Positions 35,474 to 44,249 of a stretch of 64,000 bases of DNA are shown piece by piece. Under the pieces are notes generated by a model that saw only the letters and a program-made list of their open reading frames with translations, was not told where the DNA came from and ran no database searches. The position numbers and the translations under genes were made by a program. The DNA is taken from the NCBI GenBank assembly GCA_003167365.1, contig PMTM01000006.1, forward strand, positions 330,391-394,390, given 5' to 3'. Positions within the stretch are counted from its first letter, which is position 1. Each line of letters begins with the position of its first letter. Origin of the DNA: Spartobacteria bacterium (lineage in GTDB: Bacteria; Verrucomicrobiota; Verrucomicrobiia; Chthoniobacterales; UBA10450).

Positions 35474-36001
35474 CTAGTGAGCGATCGCGGCCAGTACCAA
35501 GAACGCGCAGCCGACGCCGCCGAAAAGCAGGCTCACCATCCAAAATTTTTTCTTCTTGGTTAGCGCTGAAATCGCAGCGATGGCGATCGCGATTTGGAAC
35601 ATGGTCACACTGCGCGCGTAAACCTCATGCCGATGGAAATTGCTTTTCGCTTCCGACTCCTTTTGTTCGGCATCCTTCTTAATTTCCGATTGTTCCTCTT
35701 CGTATCTCGCGGCTTTCGTCCGGTCTTTTTCGTCCGCTACGGTTGCTAGCGATATCTTCGCATCGAGCACCGACGCCTTGATGCTCTTCGCTTGATAATA
35801 GCTCCATTGATCGGAGGCCTCGATCTGGCTCATCATCGCTTCGTTCGCGTGTTTGCCGGAGAGGAGCCCGGCGATTGCGGCGAGAACGGCCAAGATCGCA
35901 GTGCTTAGCGCGACCCAGGAGATCCAAACTTCTCCGCTATGTTCGGCGCTGTGCTGCACGTGCTCGTTTAAACCTTCGAGTGGGACTTCGGCTTCTTCCA
36001 T
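35474..36001 (-). CDS. DUF4337 membrane protein
   Basis: A 175-residue protein. WISWVALSTAILAVLAAIAGLLSG (about 26-49) is the first helix, followed by SQIEASDQWSYYQAKSIK and a charged coiled coil (about 85-120), then two more hydrophobic helices to the C-terminus. This order is that of DUF4337, an uncharacterised membrane family. Stop lies 2 nt from the ruvC ATG, so it heads the ruvC-lipB transcript. Confidence 0.78.
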   Translation of the reverse strand: MEEAEVPLEGLNEHVQHSAEHSGEVWISWVALSTAILAVLAAIAGLLSGKHANEAMMSQIEASDQWSYYQAKSIKASVLDAKISLATVADEKDRTKAARYEEEQSEIKKDAEQKESEAKSNFHRHEVYARSVTMFQIAIAIAAISALTKKKKFWMVSLLFGGVGCAFLVLAAIAH

Positions 36002-36133
36002 GGCAACAGCTTAAGATCGGCGATCTGCCATTCAAGACCGAATCGACAAGGTTTCGGGTAGAAGTCGAAATTTCGCGGTTGAAGAGCGGGGGGCCACACA
36101 GCAGCGTAACCGGGTCCGAGCCGGACAGGCACT

Positions 36134-38188
36134 ATGTCTCGTCAATACACACTGCAGCGCGCGCCAACCTCGTCATCGATTCACATCGATTATGCGGCGG
36201 AGCTGAATGAACAGCAGTTTGCGGCCGTGACGGCGGCGCCCGGTCCGCTGCTGGTGATCGCGGGCGCGGGGAGCGGGAAAACGCGCACACTGACCTATCG
36301 CGTCGCTTATCTCCTCGAAAACGGAATTGATCCGCGAAATATTTTGCTACTCACGTTTACGAACAAAGCCGCGCGGCAAATGCTCGATCGCGTGGCCAAT
36401 CTTTTGCCGATGGACGCGAGCGGAATCTGGGGTGGAACGTTTCACTCGATCGGGAACCGCATGCTGCGGCGGCACGGCAGTGCGATCGGTTATCCAAGTG
36501 GTTTCACCATCATGGACCGTGAAGATCAAAAAGATTTGATCAACGCGGTGGTGGCGAGCGCGGGAATCGATCCGAAGGAAATTCGTTTCCCGAAAGGCGA
36601 CGTGCTCGCGGATATTTTTAGCTTTGTCGTGAACACCGAGAAACCGATCGAGGAACTGCTTGCGGAAAAGTTCCCGTATTTCCTGCCGCTGCTCGAACGA
36701 ATTAAGGACGTGCAGCAACGTTACGAGAAAAAAAAGAAATCAACCAACTCGGTCGACTTCGACGATCTGCTCGAAAAGACATTGTCGATGTTGCAGCAAC
36801 ACGAAGGGATTTGCTCGTTTTATCGCCGGCAATTTCAATTCATCCTGGTGGACGAGTATCAGGACACGAACAAGATCCAGGCCGATTTCATCGACACGCT
36901 GGCCCTCGATCACAAAAACGTCATGGTCGTGGGCGACGACGCGCAATCGATTTACTCGTGGCGCGGCGCGAACTTCCAAAACATTCTCGAATTTCCGAAA
37001 CGTTATCCCGGCGCGCAGGTTTTTAAGATCGAAATGAATTATCGAAGCGTGCCGGAGATTCTCGAAGTCGCCAACGCCGCCATCTCGGCAAACGTCCAGC
37101 AATTCCGCAAGAGTCTGAGCCCGACGCGCGAATCGAACGCGGTGAAACCGGCGGTCGTCGCGCTGAATGACGGCAGCGAGCAAGCGCAATTTGTCGCGCA
37201 ACGCATTCTCGAGCTGCGGGATGAAGATGTCGATCTTAGCGACATCGCGGTGCTCTATCGCGCGCATTATCACGCCGTCGAACTGCAACTCGAATTGTCG
37301 CGCCGTGGCATTCCATATCAAATCACGAGCGGCATCCGCTTCTTCGAACAGGCGCACATCAAGGATGTGACGTCATTCGTCCGCGTCGTCGCGAACCCGC
37401 GCGACGAAGTCGCGTTCAAGCGGATGGTGAAACTGCTTCCCGGCATCGGCAATCGCAGCGCGGAAAATTTATGGAATGCCTGGGACAAATCGCTCGGTAC
37501 TGTAGCCGCGAGCGCTGATCGCGGTTCCGAAGATGTAACAACACCCACCGGGATCGGCGATCCCGGCTACAAGTTTGGCGAGCGCATCCTGGCTATGAAT
37601 GTTGGCGCGAGATCGAAAAAGTCGTGGAGCCAGCTCGCGCACACCCTCGATGAGATTGCGCCGGGCGGGCAGCCGAATCCGCCGTCGGAGATGATCACAT
37701 CGATCGTCGAAGCAATCTATGACGATTACGCAAAGGTGAATTTCACGAACTACGAGCTGCGTCGTGAAGATTTGAATCAACTCGCCGTTTTTGCACGCCA
37801 ATTCAAAGACATCCACGAATTCCTTTCGCAGCTGGCACTCATTAGCAACGTCGATGCGGAAGCGGCCCCGAACCAAGCCGGCGAAAAAGAGGCGGTCAAT
37901 CTGTCGTCGGTTCATCAAGCGAAGGGACTCGAGTTTCACACCGTGTTCGTAATCTGGCTCAGCGACGGAATGTTTCCGAGCGCCCGCTCGCTCGACACGC
38001 GTGACGCTCTCGAAGAGGAGCGGCGCCTCTTCTACGTCGCTGTCACGCGCGCACGAGACGAACTTTATTTGACCTATCCGCACATGCGTCTGAACGCCGG
38101 TTACGGCGAAATGTTGCAACGGCCGTCGCGTTTCTTAAAAGAAATTCCAAACGCGCTCGTCGAAGACTGGCAGGTTCGAAAAGGGTGA
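36134..38188 (+). CDS. UvrD/PcrA-type ATP-dependent DNA helicase
   Basis: A 684-residue superfamily 1A helicase. Motif I AGAGSGKT near 43, motif Ia LTFTNKAA, motif II DEYQDT near 232, motif III GDDAQSIYSWRGA, motif IV NYRS, motif V VHQAKGLEF near 590 and motif VI VAVTRARDELYL near 636 are all intact. Such enzymes unwind DNA in excision and mismatch repair and remove proteins from forks. The 2B domain carries an insertion around 455-480. It could be PcrA, UvrD or Rep. Confidence 0.92.
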   Translation: MSRQYTLQRAPTSSSIHIDYAAELNEQQFAAVTAAPGPLLVIAGAGSGKTRTLTYRVAYLLENGIDPRNILLLTFTNKAARQMLDRVANLLPMDASGIWGGTFHSIGNRMLRRHGSAIGYPSGFTIMDREDQKDLINAVVASAGIDPKEIRFPKGDVLADIFSFVVNTEKPIEELLAEKFPYFLPLLERIKDVQQRYEKKKKSTNSVDFDDLLEKTLSMLQQHEGICSFYRRQFQFILVDEYQDTNKIQADFIDTLALDHKNVMVVGDDAQSIYSWRGANFQNILEFPKRYPGAQVFKIEMNYRSVPEILEVANAAISANVQQFRKSLSPTRESNAVKPAVVALNDGSEQAQFVAQRILELRDEDVDLSDIAVLYRAHYHAVELQLELSRRGIPYQITSGIRFFEQAHIKDVTSFVRVVANPRDEVAFKRMVKLLPGIGNRSAENLWNAWDKSLGTVAASADRGSEDVTTPTGIGDPGYKFGERILAMNVGARSKKSWSQLAHTLDEIAPGGQPNPPSEMITSIVEAIYDDYAKVNFTNYELRREDLNQLAVFARQFKDIHEFLSQLALISNVDAEAAPNQAGEKEAVNLSSVHQAKGLEFHTVFVIWLSDGMFPSARSLDTRDALEEERRLFYVAVTRARDELYLTYPHMRLNAGYGEMLQRPSRFLKEIPNALVEDWQVRKG

Positions 38189-38195
38189 AACGGAT

Positions 38196-38590
38196 TTGGC
38201 CACGGATTTACACGGATGGAACACGGATAAGATGCTGGAAGTTGATGAATCAGGAGAGGGCAAGCTTCTGCACGAGAGCACAACCAGCAGGATCATCGGT
38301 GCGGCATTCGAGGTGCATCAACAACTTGGATATGGATTTTTAGAGCGAGTCTATCAACGCGCGTTGCAGGTAGAATTGCTTCGGCGCGGCGCTACGGCTG
38401 AGATCGAAAAGAGAATCCAGGTTCAATACAAAGGTGTCGTTGTTGGCGATTACGATGCTGATTTAATTGTAGATGGCTGCGTCGCCGTTGACATCAAGGT
38501 CGCCCCTCAATATGGCAAACGCGATGAAGCTCAATTATTAAACGAACTCAAAGCCACCGGCCTGAAGAGTACAAGCGGCTGATTTTCTGA
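38196..38590 (+). pseudogene. GxxExxY protein with internal C-terminal deletion
   Basis: A GxxExxY (PD-(D/E)XK-like) gene. IIGAAFEVHQQLGYGFLERVY carries the GxxExxY motif near residue 46, and DADLIVDGCVAVDIKV the nuclease-like Asp...Asp-x-Lys. The reading frame stops at 38582 after LKATGLKSTSG. In the next frame the canonical family ending EYKRLIF plus stop follows at once (38567-38590), so about a dozen residues with a non-multiple-of-three deletion were lost between them. The gene begins inside the left inverted repeat and ends at the right one. Confidence 0.72.
38199..38230 (+). repeat. Left inverted repeat of the GxxExxY element
   Basis: Starts GCCACGGATTTACACGGAT and continues to ACACGGATAA. 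Over 30 bases it differs at one position from the reverse complement of 38591-38620. It encodes the apparent N-terminus (ATDLHGWNTDK) of the GxxExxY frame. Confidence 0.85.
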
Positions 38591-38620
38591 ATCCGTGTTT
38601 CATCCGTGTAAATCCGTGGC
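38590..38620 (-). repeat. Right inverted repeat of the GxxExxY element
   Basis: Reverse-complement partner of the left repeat, 29 of 30 bases identical. It begins at the last base of the shifted-frame stop codon and ends 3 nt before the malQ ATG. Together the two repeats bracket a segment of about 420 bp. Confidence 0.85.
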
Positions 38621-38623
38621 TTA

Positions 38624-40321
38624 ATGAATCTTTCGCCGGAAAAAAAGATTGCGGGCGTACTCGTGCCGTTGTTTGCCTTGCGCAGAGAGAACGATCTCGG
38701 AATCGGCGATATCGCGGCGCTGCGTGAGTTTATCGACTGGGTGGCGAAGAGCGGGTTCAAACTGGTGCAGCTCCTGCCGATCAATGAGATCGGCGGCGAC
38801 AACAGTCCGTACAACACGATCAGCGCGATGGCGATCGAGCCGACGACGCTGCACCTCGCGCCCGGCAGTCCGGAAGATTTAACGTTGGAAGATTTTGATT
38901 CCGCGCTTGCCGAGGTCGATCTTCCCGATCTTCGTCGAGGGCCGGTCAAATATCCGCGCGTCAAGACACTGAATCGGCATTTGCTGGAAAAGGCTTTTAG
39001 CCGATTTAGCGATCGCGCGAGCGAAGACCGACGACTGAACTTCCGAAAGTTCTGCGAGGAGGAGCGCGCCTGGCTCGACGATTACGTTTTCTTCCGTGCG
39101 CTCATGGAAGAAAATGGTGAGAAGGAAAATTGGGACGAGTGGCCGCCCGAACATCAGTCGATCGAAACTGCGCGGAATTGGTTTCGCGAGCTGCCGTTAG
39201 ATCGACAATCGGTTTTTACAGGCCGGCAGAAGTTCTTTCGTTACGTGCAATGGATTGCGCACGAGCAATGGCGCGAAATCAAATCGTTCGCCGACGAACG
39301 TGACGTGGCGCTGATGGGCGACATTCCATTCGGCGTCAGTTATTACAGCGCCGACGTTTTTTCACGGCGCGCAGAATTTGCACTTGATTGGTGCGGAGGC
39401 GCACCGCCGGAACCCTATTTCAAGGAGGACAAGTTTACCCAGAAGTGGGGGCAGAACTGGGGCATTCCACTTTATCGCTGGGACAAGATGCGCAGCGGAA
39501 ATTTCGAATGGTGGCGGCAACGGGTGCGCGGCGTGAAACAGATATTTCATCTTTTCCGCATCGATCATATTCTTGGTTTTTATCGCGTTTACGCATTTCC
39601 GTGGCGGCCGAGGCGAAACAAGCGGTTTCTTCATTTTGATTGGAAAGAGATGCTCGGACGGACCGGCGGCCGTGCGCCGCAGTTCACGCCCCGCGATGAT
39701 TCCACACCGGAGAGTTGCGAAGCGAATCGCCGCGAAGGCGAAGAATATCTCCGCATTGTCCTTCAAGAGTCGGGCAGCACGCGCGTGGTGGGTGAAGATC
39801 TCGGGACCGTTCCGGACTACGTGCGACCGAACCTGCAATCGCTCGGCGTCGCCGGTTTCAGAATTCCGCAATGGGAAGTTTATCACGGCCGCGTGACGCC
39901 GGGCCGGGAATATCATCGGCTGTCCGTCGCCACTTACGCGACGCACGATCACAAACCGATTCGGAAATTATGGGAGGAAGCGGTCGAGCGGGCAACATCG
40001 ACCTCGGACCAGGCGCGAAACGAGTTAAACAAGATTGCTGAGTTCGCGCAGTTTCATCCCGGTAACGAGCTGGTCAGCTTCGCGAAAGATTTTTATCCCG
40101 CCATCATGGAAGCGCTTTTTGCGTCCGATTCCTGGATTGCGGTTGTCATGCTCACGGATCTGCTACGGAGAAAATATCGCTTCAATGTTCCCGGGACGGC
40201 CGCAAATTTCAATTGGACGCGGCGGGTGCAGCGAACAATCGCGCAGCTCAGTTCCAGTCGAACGGTGCGCGGACAAATGCGATTGATCCGCGGGTTACTC
40301 GAGAAAACGGGACGTTGCTGA
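38624..40321 (+). CDS. malQ: 4-alpha-glucanotransferase (GH77)
   Basis: A 565-residue amylomaltase that transfers maltooligosaccharide units during glycogen or maltose metabolism. VQLLPINEIGGDNSPYNTIS near 47, GDIPFGVSYYSADVF near 230, FRIDHILGFYRVYAFP near 310 (nucleophile Asp), VVGEDLGTVPDYVR near 388 (acid/base Glu) and ATYATHDHKP near 437 (stabiliser Asp) are diagnostic. Length is usual. The ATG is only 3 nt past the inverted repeat, so that repeat occupies its leader region. Confidence 0.93.
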   Translation: MNLSPEKKIAGVLVPLFALRRENDLGIGDIAALREFIDWVAKSGFKLVQLLPINEIGGDNSPYNTISAMAIEPTTLHLAPGSPEDLTLEDFDSALAEVDLPDLRRGPVKYPRVKTLNRHLLEKAFSRFSDRASEDRRLNFRKFCEEERAWLDDYVFFRALMEENGEKENWDEWPPEHQSIETARNWFRELPLDRQSVFTGRQKFFRYVQWIAHEQWREIKSFADERDVALMGDIPFGVSYYSADVFSRRAEFALDWCGGAPPEPYFKEDKFTQKWGQNWGIPLYRWDKMRSGNFEWWRQRVRGVKQIFHLFRIDHILGFYRVYAFPWRPRRNKRFLHFDWKEMLGRTGGRAPQFTPRDDSTPESCEANRREGEEYLRIVLQESGSTRVVGEDLGTVPDYVRPNLQSLGVAGFRIPQWEVYHGRVTPGREYHRLSVATYATHDHKPIRKLWEEAVERATSTSDQARNELNKIAEFAQFHPGNELVSFAKDFYPAIMEALFASDSWIAVVMLTDLLRRKYRFNVPGTAANFNWTRRVQRTIAQLSSSRTVRGQMRLIRGLLEKTGRC

Positions 40322-40323
40322 TC

Positions 40324-40467
40324 TGTCATTCCGAGCGGGGAGCGAGGGATCTCACAAAGACAGTCATGCTTTCGAATATTTGAGACCGTGGGCTTCGCCT
40401 CGTGCGTGAAGGACGCTCGCGTTATCCTCGATGTGTTGCGAGGTCACTCACTCAGTTCGGGATGACA
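40324..40467. repeat. TGTCAT(T/C)C inverted-repeat element, copy 2
   Basis: A 144-bp element from TGTCATTCCGAGC to GTTCGGGATGACA between malQ and mdh. It shares GGGATCTCACAAAG with copy 1 and the same inverted ends; the middle differs. Confidence 0.68.
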
Positions 40468-40495
40468 AACGAACGGACTGCGGCTAAACAAATAC

Positions 40496-41482
40496 ATGAC
40501 TTCTCCGATTAAGATCGCGGTTACCGGCGCGGCCGGACAAATCGGCTACTCACTTCTCTTTCGCATCGCCTCCGGCGAAATGTTCGGCCCGGATCAGCCG
40601 ATTGCGTTGCATTTGATCGAAATCCCGAATGTGCTTGGCGCGCTCGAGGGCGTGGTCAAGGAATTGCACGACTGCGCCTTTCCACTTTTGAAATCGATCG
40701 TGCCGACCGCCGATCTGGACGAAGGATTTCGCGATGTGAACTGGGCGTTGCTCGTCGGCAGCATTCCGCGCAAAGCCGGCATGGAACGAGGTGATTTGCT
40801 TGGCATCAACGGTAAAATTTTTATCGGACAAGGCCAGGCGATCGAGAAGAACGCCGCGGCGGACGTGCGCGTGCTCGTGATCGGCAATCCGTGCAACACC
40901 AATTGCCTCATCGCGATGAATAACGCGAAGAAGATTCCGAGCGAGCGCTGGTTTGCCATGACGCGGTTGGATGAAAATCGGGCAAAGGCGCAGCTGGCGC
41001 ACAAGGCTGGCGTCGACATCACGAAAGTCACCAACATGACAATTTGGGGAAATCATTCGGCCACGCAGTATCCCGATTTCTACAACGCCAGGATCGACAA
41101 TCGCCCGGCGAACGAAGTGATCGGTGACGAAAAATGGTTGAAGGAAGAATTCATCGCGACCGTGCAACAGCGCGGCGCGGCCATTATTAAGGCGCGGGGC
41201 CTTTCTTCGGCTGCTTCGGCGGCAAATGCCGTCGTCGGTACTGTGCGCTCACTAACGAACGACACGGCGGCCAACGATTGGCACAGCGTCGCGGTCTGCT
41301 CGGACGGAAGTTACAACGTCGAGAAAGGATTGATCTCCTCGTTTCCGATCCGGGTGCGCAGTGGCAAGTGGGAGATCGTGCAAAAAGTTCCGATCAACGA
41401 ATTCAGCCGCGACAAGATCGACAAGTCGGTCGCGGAGCTGAAGGAGGAGAAATCGCTCGTGAGCGAGTTGCTCGGTAAATAG
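40496..41482 (+). CDS. mdh: Malate dehydrogenase (NAD), group I
   Basis: A 328-residue TCA-cycle enzyme. [20 protein letters not shown] is the nucleotide-binding start; [13 protein letters not shown] the mobile loop with substrate Arg; [21 protein letters not shown] with catalytic Asp; and [12 protein letters not shown] with catalytic His. It belongs to the cytosolic/plant-type group rather than the short Bacillus type. Confidence 0.95.
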   Translation: MTSPIKIAVTGAAGQIGYSLLFRIASGEMFGPDQPIALHLIEIPNVLGALEGVVKELHDCAFPLLKSIVPTADLDEGFRDVNWALLVGSIPRKAGMERGDLLGINGKIFIGQGQAIEKNAAADVRVLVIGNPCNTNCLIAMNNAKKIPSERWFAMTRLDENRAKAQLAHKAGVDITKVTNMTIWGNHSATQYPDFYNARIDNRPANEVIGDEKWLKEEFIATVQQRGAAIIKARGLSSAASAANAVVGTVRSLTNDTAANDWHSVAVCSDGSYNVEKGLISSFPIRVRSGKWEIVQKVPINEFSRDKIDKSVAELKEEKSLVSELLGK

Positions 41483-41498
41483 CTAAACAAACAGCACG

Positions 41499-41616
41499 GT
41501 CATCCTGAATCCGCCTGAGGCGGATGAAGGATCTCGCCCACGCAGCTTACGTCACGCAAAGAACAAGGCGTGATCAATCACCCAATAAGAGGTTCCTCGC
41601 TTCGCTCGGAATGACA
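41499..41616. repeat. TGTCATCC inverted-repeat element, copy 3
   Basis: About 118 bp from GGTCATCCTGAATCCG to CTTCGCTCGGAATGACA in the mdh-purC gap. Its left part holds a small perfect hairpin, ATCCGCCTGAGGCGGAT. The shared right word CTTCGCTCG(A/G)AATGACA links it with the half-copy at 2765. Confidence 0.65.
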
Positions 41617-41622
41617 ATCGCA

Positions 41623-42525
41623 TTAGGCGAGTTTCTCACCACTCATTTGCTCGAACGCTTCGACGTATTTCGCTGAGGTCTTTTCAATCACCTCGCTCGG
41701 CAATTTCGGTCCGGGCGGAGTTTTGTTCCAGTCGAGCGTCTCGAGGTAATCGCGCACGAATTGCTTGTCGAAGCTCGGCGGACTTTGGCCGACCACGTAT
41801 TGGTCGGCCGGCCAGAAACGCGATGAGTCGGGCGTGAGACACTCATCGATCAAAAACAGTTTCCCATCGCCTTGTCCGAACTCGAATTTTGTATCCGCGA
41901 CGATAATTCCGCGTTGTGCGGCGTGATCGCGACCGGCGGAATAAATTTCCAGACTAAGCTTCTCAACTTTCCCGGCCACTTCGTCGCCCAGCATTTTGCG
42001 ACATTCATTCATGTCGATGTTTTCGTCGTGACCTTCATCCGCCTTGGTCGAAGGCGTGAAAATTGGCTCGGGCAATGGTGAAGCGAGTTTCAAACCGGCC
42101 GGCAATTTGATGCCACAGACGCTCTGCGATTTTTGATATTCCTTCCAGCCGGAACCGGCCAGATAACCGCGCACAACGCATTCCACCGTCAGTGGCTTTG
42201 TTTTTCGGACGATCATGGAGCGACCGGCGAGTTGTGCGCGAAACGACTGCAGTTCCTTCGGAAACTTGTCGAAGTCCGCGGTGACAAAATGACTATCGAT
42301 CTGGTCGAAACGTTTGAACCAAAACGCGGAAAGCTGATTTAGCACTGCGCCCTTTTTTGGAATCGGGTCGGGCAGGATGACGTCGAAGGCGGAAATGCGA
42401 TCGGTCACGACGAAGAGAAGCGTGTCGCCGAGATCGAAAACCTCTCGCACCTTGCCGCTACGCAGCTTTTTTATTCCGGGAAGATCGACAATGGATAGTG
42501 GCGAATCCTGCATCGCCTTCACCAT
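41623..42525 (-). CDS. purC: Phosphoribosylaminoimidazole-succinocarboxamide synthase
   Basis: A 300-residue purine-synthesis enzyme adding aspartate to CAIR. GKVREVFDLGDTLLFVVTDR near 24, FDVILPDPIPKKG, TVECVVRGYLAGSGWKEY near 113, IIVADTKFEFG near 200 and LIDECLTPDSSRFW near 224 are diagnostic. It is the longer bacterial/fungal form (about 300 rather than 240 residues). A TGTCGATCTT site codes its IVDLPG. Confidence 0.95.
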   Translation of the reverse strand: MVKAMQDSPLSIVDLPGIKKLRSGKVREVFDLGDTLLFVVTDRISAFDVILPDPIPKKGAVLNQLSAFWFKRFDQIDSHFVTADFDKFPKELQSFRAQLAGRSMIVRKTKPLTVECVVRGYLAGSGWKEYQKSQSVCGIKLPAGLKLASPLPEPIFTPSTKADEGHDENIDMNECRKMLGDEVAGKVEKLSLEIYSAGRDHAAQRGIIVADTKFEFGQGDGKLFLIDECLTPDSSRFWPADQYVVGQSPPSFDKQFVRDYLETLDWNKTPPGPKLPSEVIEKTSAKYVEAFEQMSGEKLA

Positions 42526-42588
42526 GCCGATTTGCCGCGGTAGGGCAAGCGCTCCAAATCACGAGCGTTCACGACGCCAGATATGCGT

Positions 42589-44184
42589 TCATGGTTCGAC
42601 CTTGTAAATGAAGAGCCGCTCGTCATTCGTCCGCCAAAAGTTAAGGGTCGTGGGCGTTGCGACTGTTCCGAACTCCGCCAGAACTTTGAGCGAAGAGATT
42701 TCATGAGACCATGCCGGACGGTAGGATTGCCACGGGTCCGATCGGACATCGAAGTCACCGCCGACAAGGTAATCGAAAGCTCCGCTGTGAAGCAAAGCAG
42801 CGGCCTCTAACCATGGAACAACGGTGATTTTCGCGTCAATTCGCGCCCACTCTGATGGCAGGACGCTCAGTTCCTTGATGGCCAGGACGCGTTGCTGATT
42901 GGCCATGTTTTGGCGCAGCCAGTCGACGGCTTGCCTACGACTATCCTGATGCGCCATTCTCCGATGCACCTGTTGAAATGAGGCAAAGCCGAGCGAACCA
43001 ACGCAGCCACCGATCAAAATAGTAGTCACGCCGTAGCGGAGCCAGAGATGTGCGCCACGACGCGCCCAGCGAATGAATTCGACGAATGTTATGGCTGCGG
43101 CAATGCAAACAAGCGGAACAAGTGGCAACAAACTCCGAAACGGTTGAAAAGGCTTGCCCAGGTAGGGCGCAACAAGCATTGAGCCAAAGAGAATCCAACC
43201 AATCGCAACGATCCGCGTTTTTTCTTGTCGCAACATCAAGACGACCCCGGCGCAACTAGCCAGCAGCAAGGGCCATCCCAGCTCGAAAATCGAGATCGCC
43301 TGAGCGAAGTAGCTCTGCCCGGAACGAATCTGTTCGTAGGATCGAATGTTTGCTACAACGTCGCGCCAGACCGTGGCCGGTCGGAAAAAGGTCATTGGCG
43401 CGCCTACTAGGATTCCCAAAAAAAATCCGCCGCCGGCCAAGAAAAGTAGCCGAAGACGACTTCGCCAATCGACGCCGAGGAGAAGGATGCTTGTCATAAC
43501 AGCTGCGCCCACCGCCGCGGTCTGGTACTTCGAGGCGAAAGCAAGTCCGGTCGCGAGCCCTGCAAATCCGGCGTTTCGCCAAATTGGTTCGCTCGCCGAT
43601 TGGATTCGTTCACAGAAATAAATCGCCACGAGAGCAAAAAAGGTGGCGAACGTATCGACGATGACGATCGAGCCGCGGGTTACGAGGGCGGGACACACCG
43701 CTATAAGAAGCATGGCGAGAAGGCCGGCGTGGTCGCTGGCCAGCCGCGCCGCGATAATTCCGGCAAGAATCACGGTGGCGATACTCAAACAAGCGGTCAC
43801 GGTCCGTCCAGCGAGGAGCAATTCCACCGGCGCGATGAAGTCATAATTCATCTTCGAGCTCGGAAAATTGCGCTCGTTCGGCAAATCTTTTTGAAAGTGA
43901 TGACCATGGAAATAGCGATAGAGTGGGCCATAAAGAAAAAGCGCCGCGCCCGCTGAATATGCGGGAAGTGCTGGCAAACCATACCAGTAAACATCGAGAC
44001 TTCTGTGGTTGAACGAGTCGATCGTCTGATGCAGCACGTGGCCTTCGTCGATATAATCGCTGTAGGGTAACCCGGATCGAATCGGGACAATTCGCAACAG
44101 GACAGCCAGGAGAAGAATCGCGCTCCAGCACATCCAGTAGAAAACCGGACGTGATGAAGACGATTCATGCGGCGACATGCTCAT
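42589..44184 (-). CDS. Polytopic GT-C-type glycosyltransferase (GT39/ArnT-like)
   Basis: A 531-residue membrane protein with about ten helices. The first periplasmic loop has YSDYIDEGHVLHQTID near 40, an acidic Asp/Glu motif as in GT-C enzymes that use lipid-linked sugars. IWRNAGFAGLATGLAFASKYQT near 205 is a typical family segment. A soluble C-terminal domain (about 400-531) follows. Donor and acceptor are unknown; cell-surface glycan or protein O-glycosylation are options. It is divergent from rlmI. Confidence 0.75.
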   Translation of the reverse strand: MSMSPHESSSSRPVFYWMCWSAILLLAVLLRIVPIRSGLPYSDYIDEGHVLHQTIDSFNHRSLDVYWYGLPALPAYSAGAALFLYGPLYRYFHGHHFQKDLPNERNFPSSKMNYDFIAPVELLLAGRTVTACLSIATVILAGIIAARLASDHAGLLAMLLIAVCPALVTRGSIVIVDTFATFFALVAIYFCERIQSASEPIWRNAGFAGLATGLAFASKYQTAAVGAAVMTSILLLGVDWRSRLRLLFLAGGGFFLGILVGAPMTFFRPATVWRDVVANIRSYEQIRSGQSYFAQAISIFELGWPLLLASCAGVVLMLRQEKTRIVAIGWILFGSMLVAPYLGKPFQPFRSLLPLVPLVCIAAAITFVEFIRWARRGAHLWLRYGVTTILIGGCVGSLGFASFQQVHRRMAHQDSRRQAVDWLRQNMANQQRVLAIKELSVLPSEWARIDAKITVVPWLEAAALLHSGAFDYLVGGDFDVRSDPWQSYRPAWSHEISSLKVLAEFGTVATPTTLNFWRTNDERLFIYKVEP

Positions 44185-44249
44185 ATAATTCTCCGAAGGA
44201 ATTGAATGTTGGACGAGTGTGGCTGGACATTCAACGTTTGCTTCTGCTT

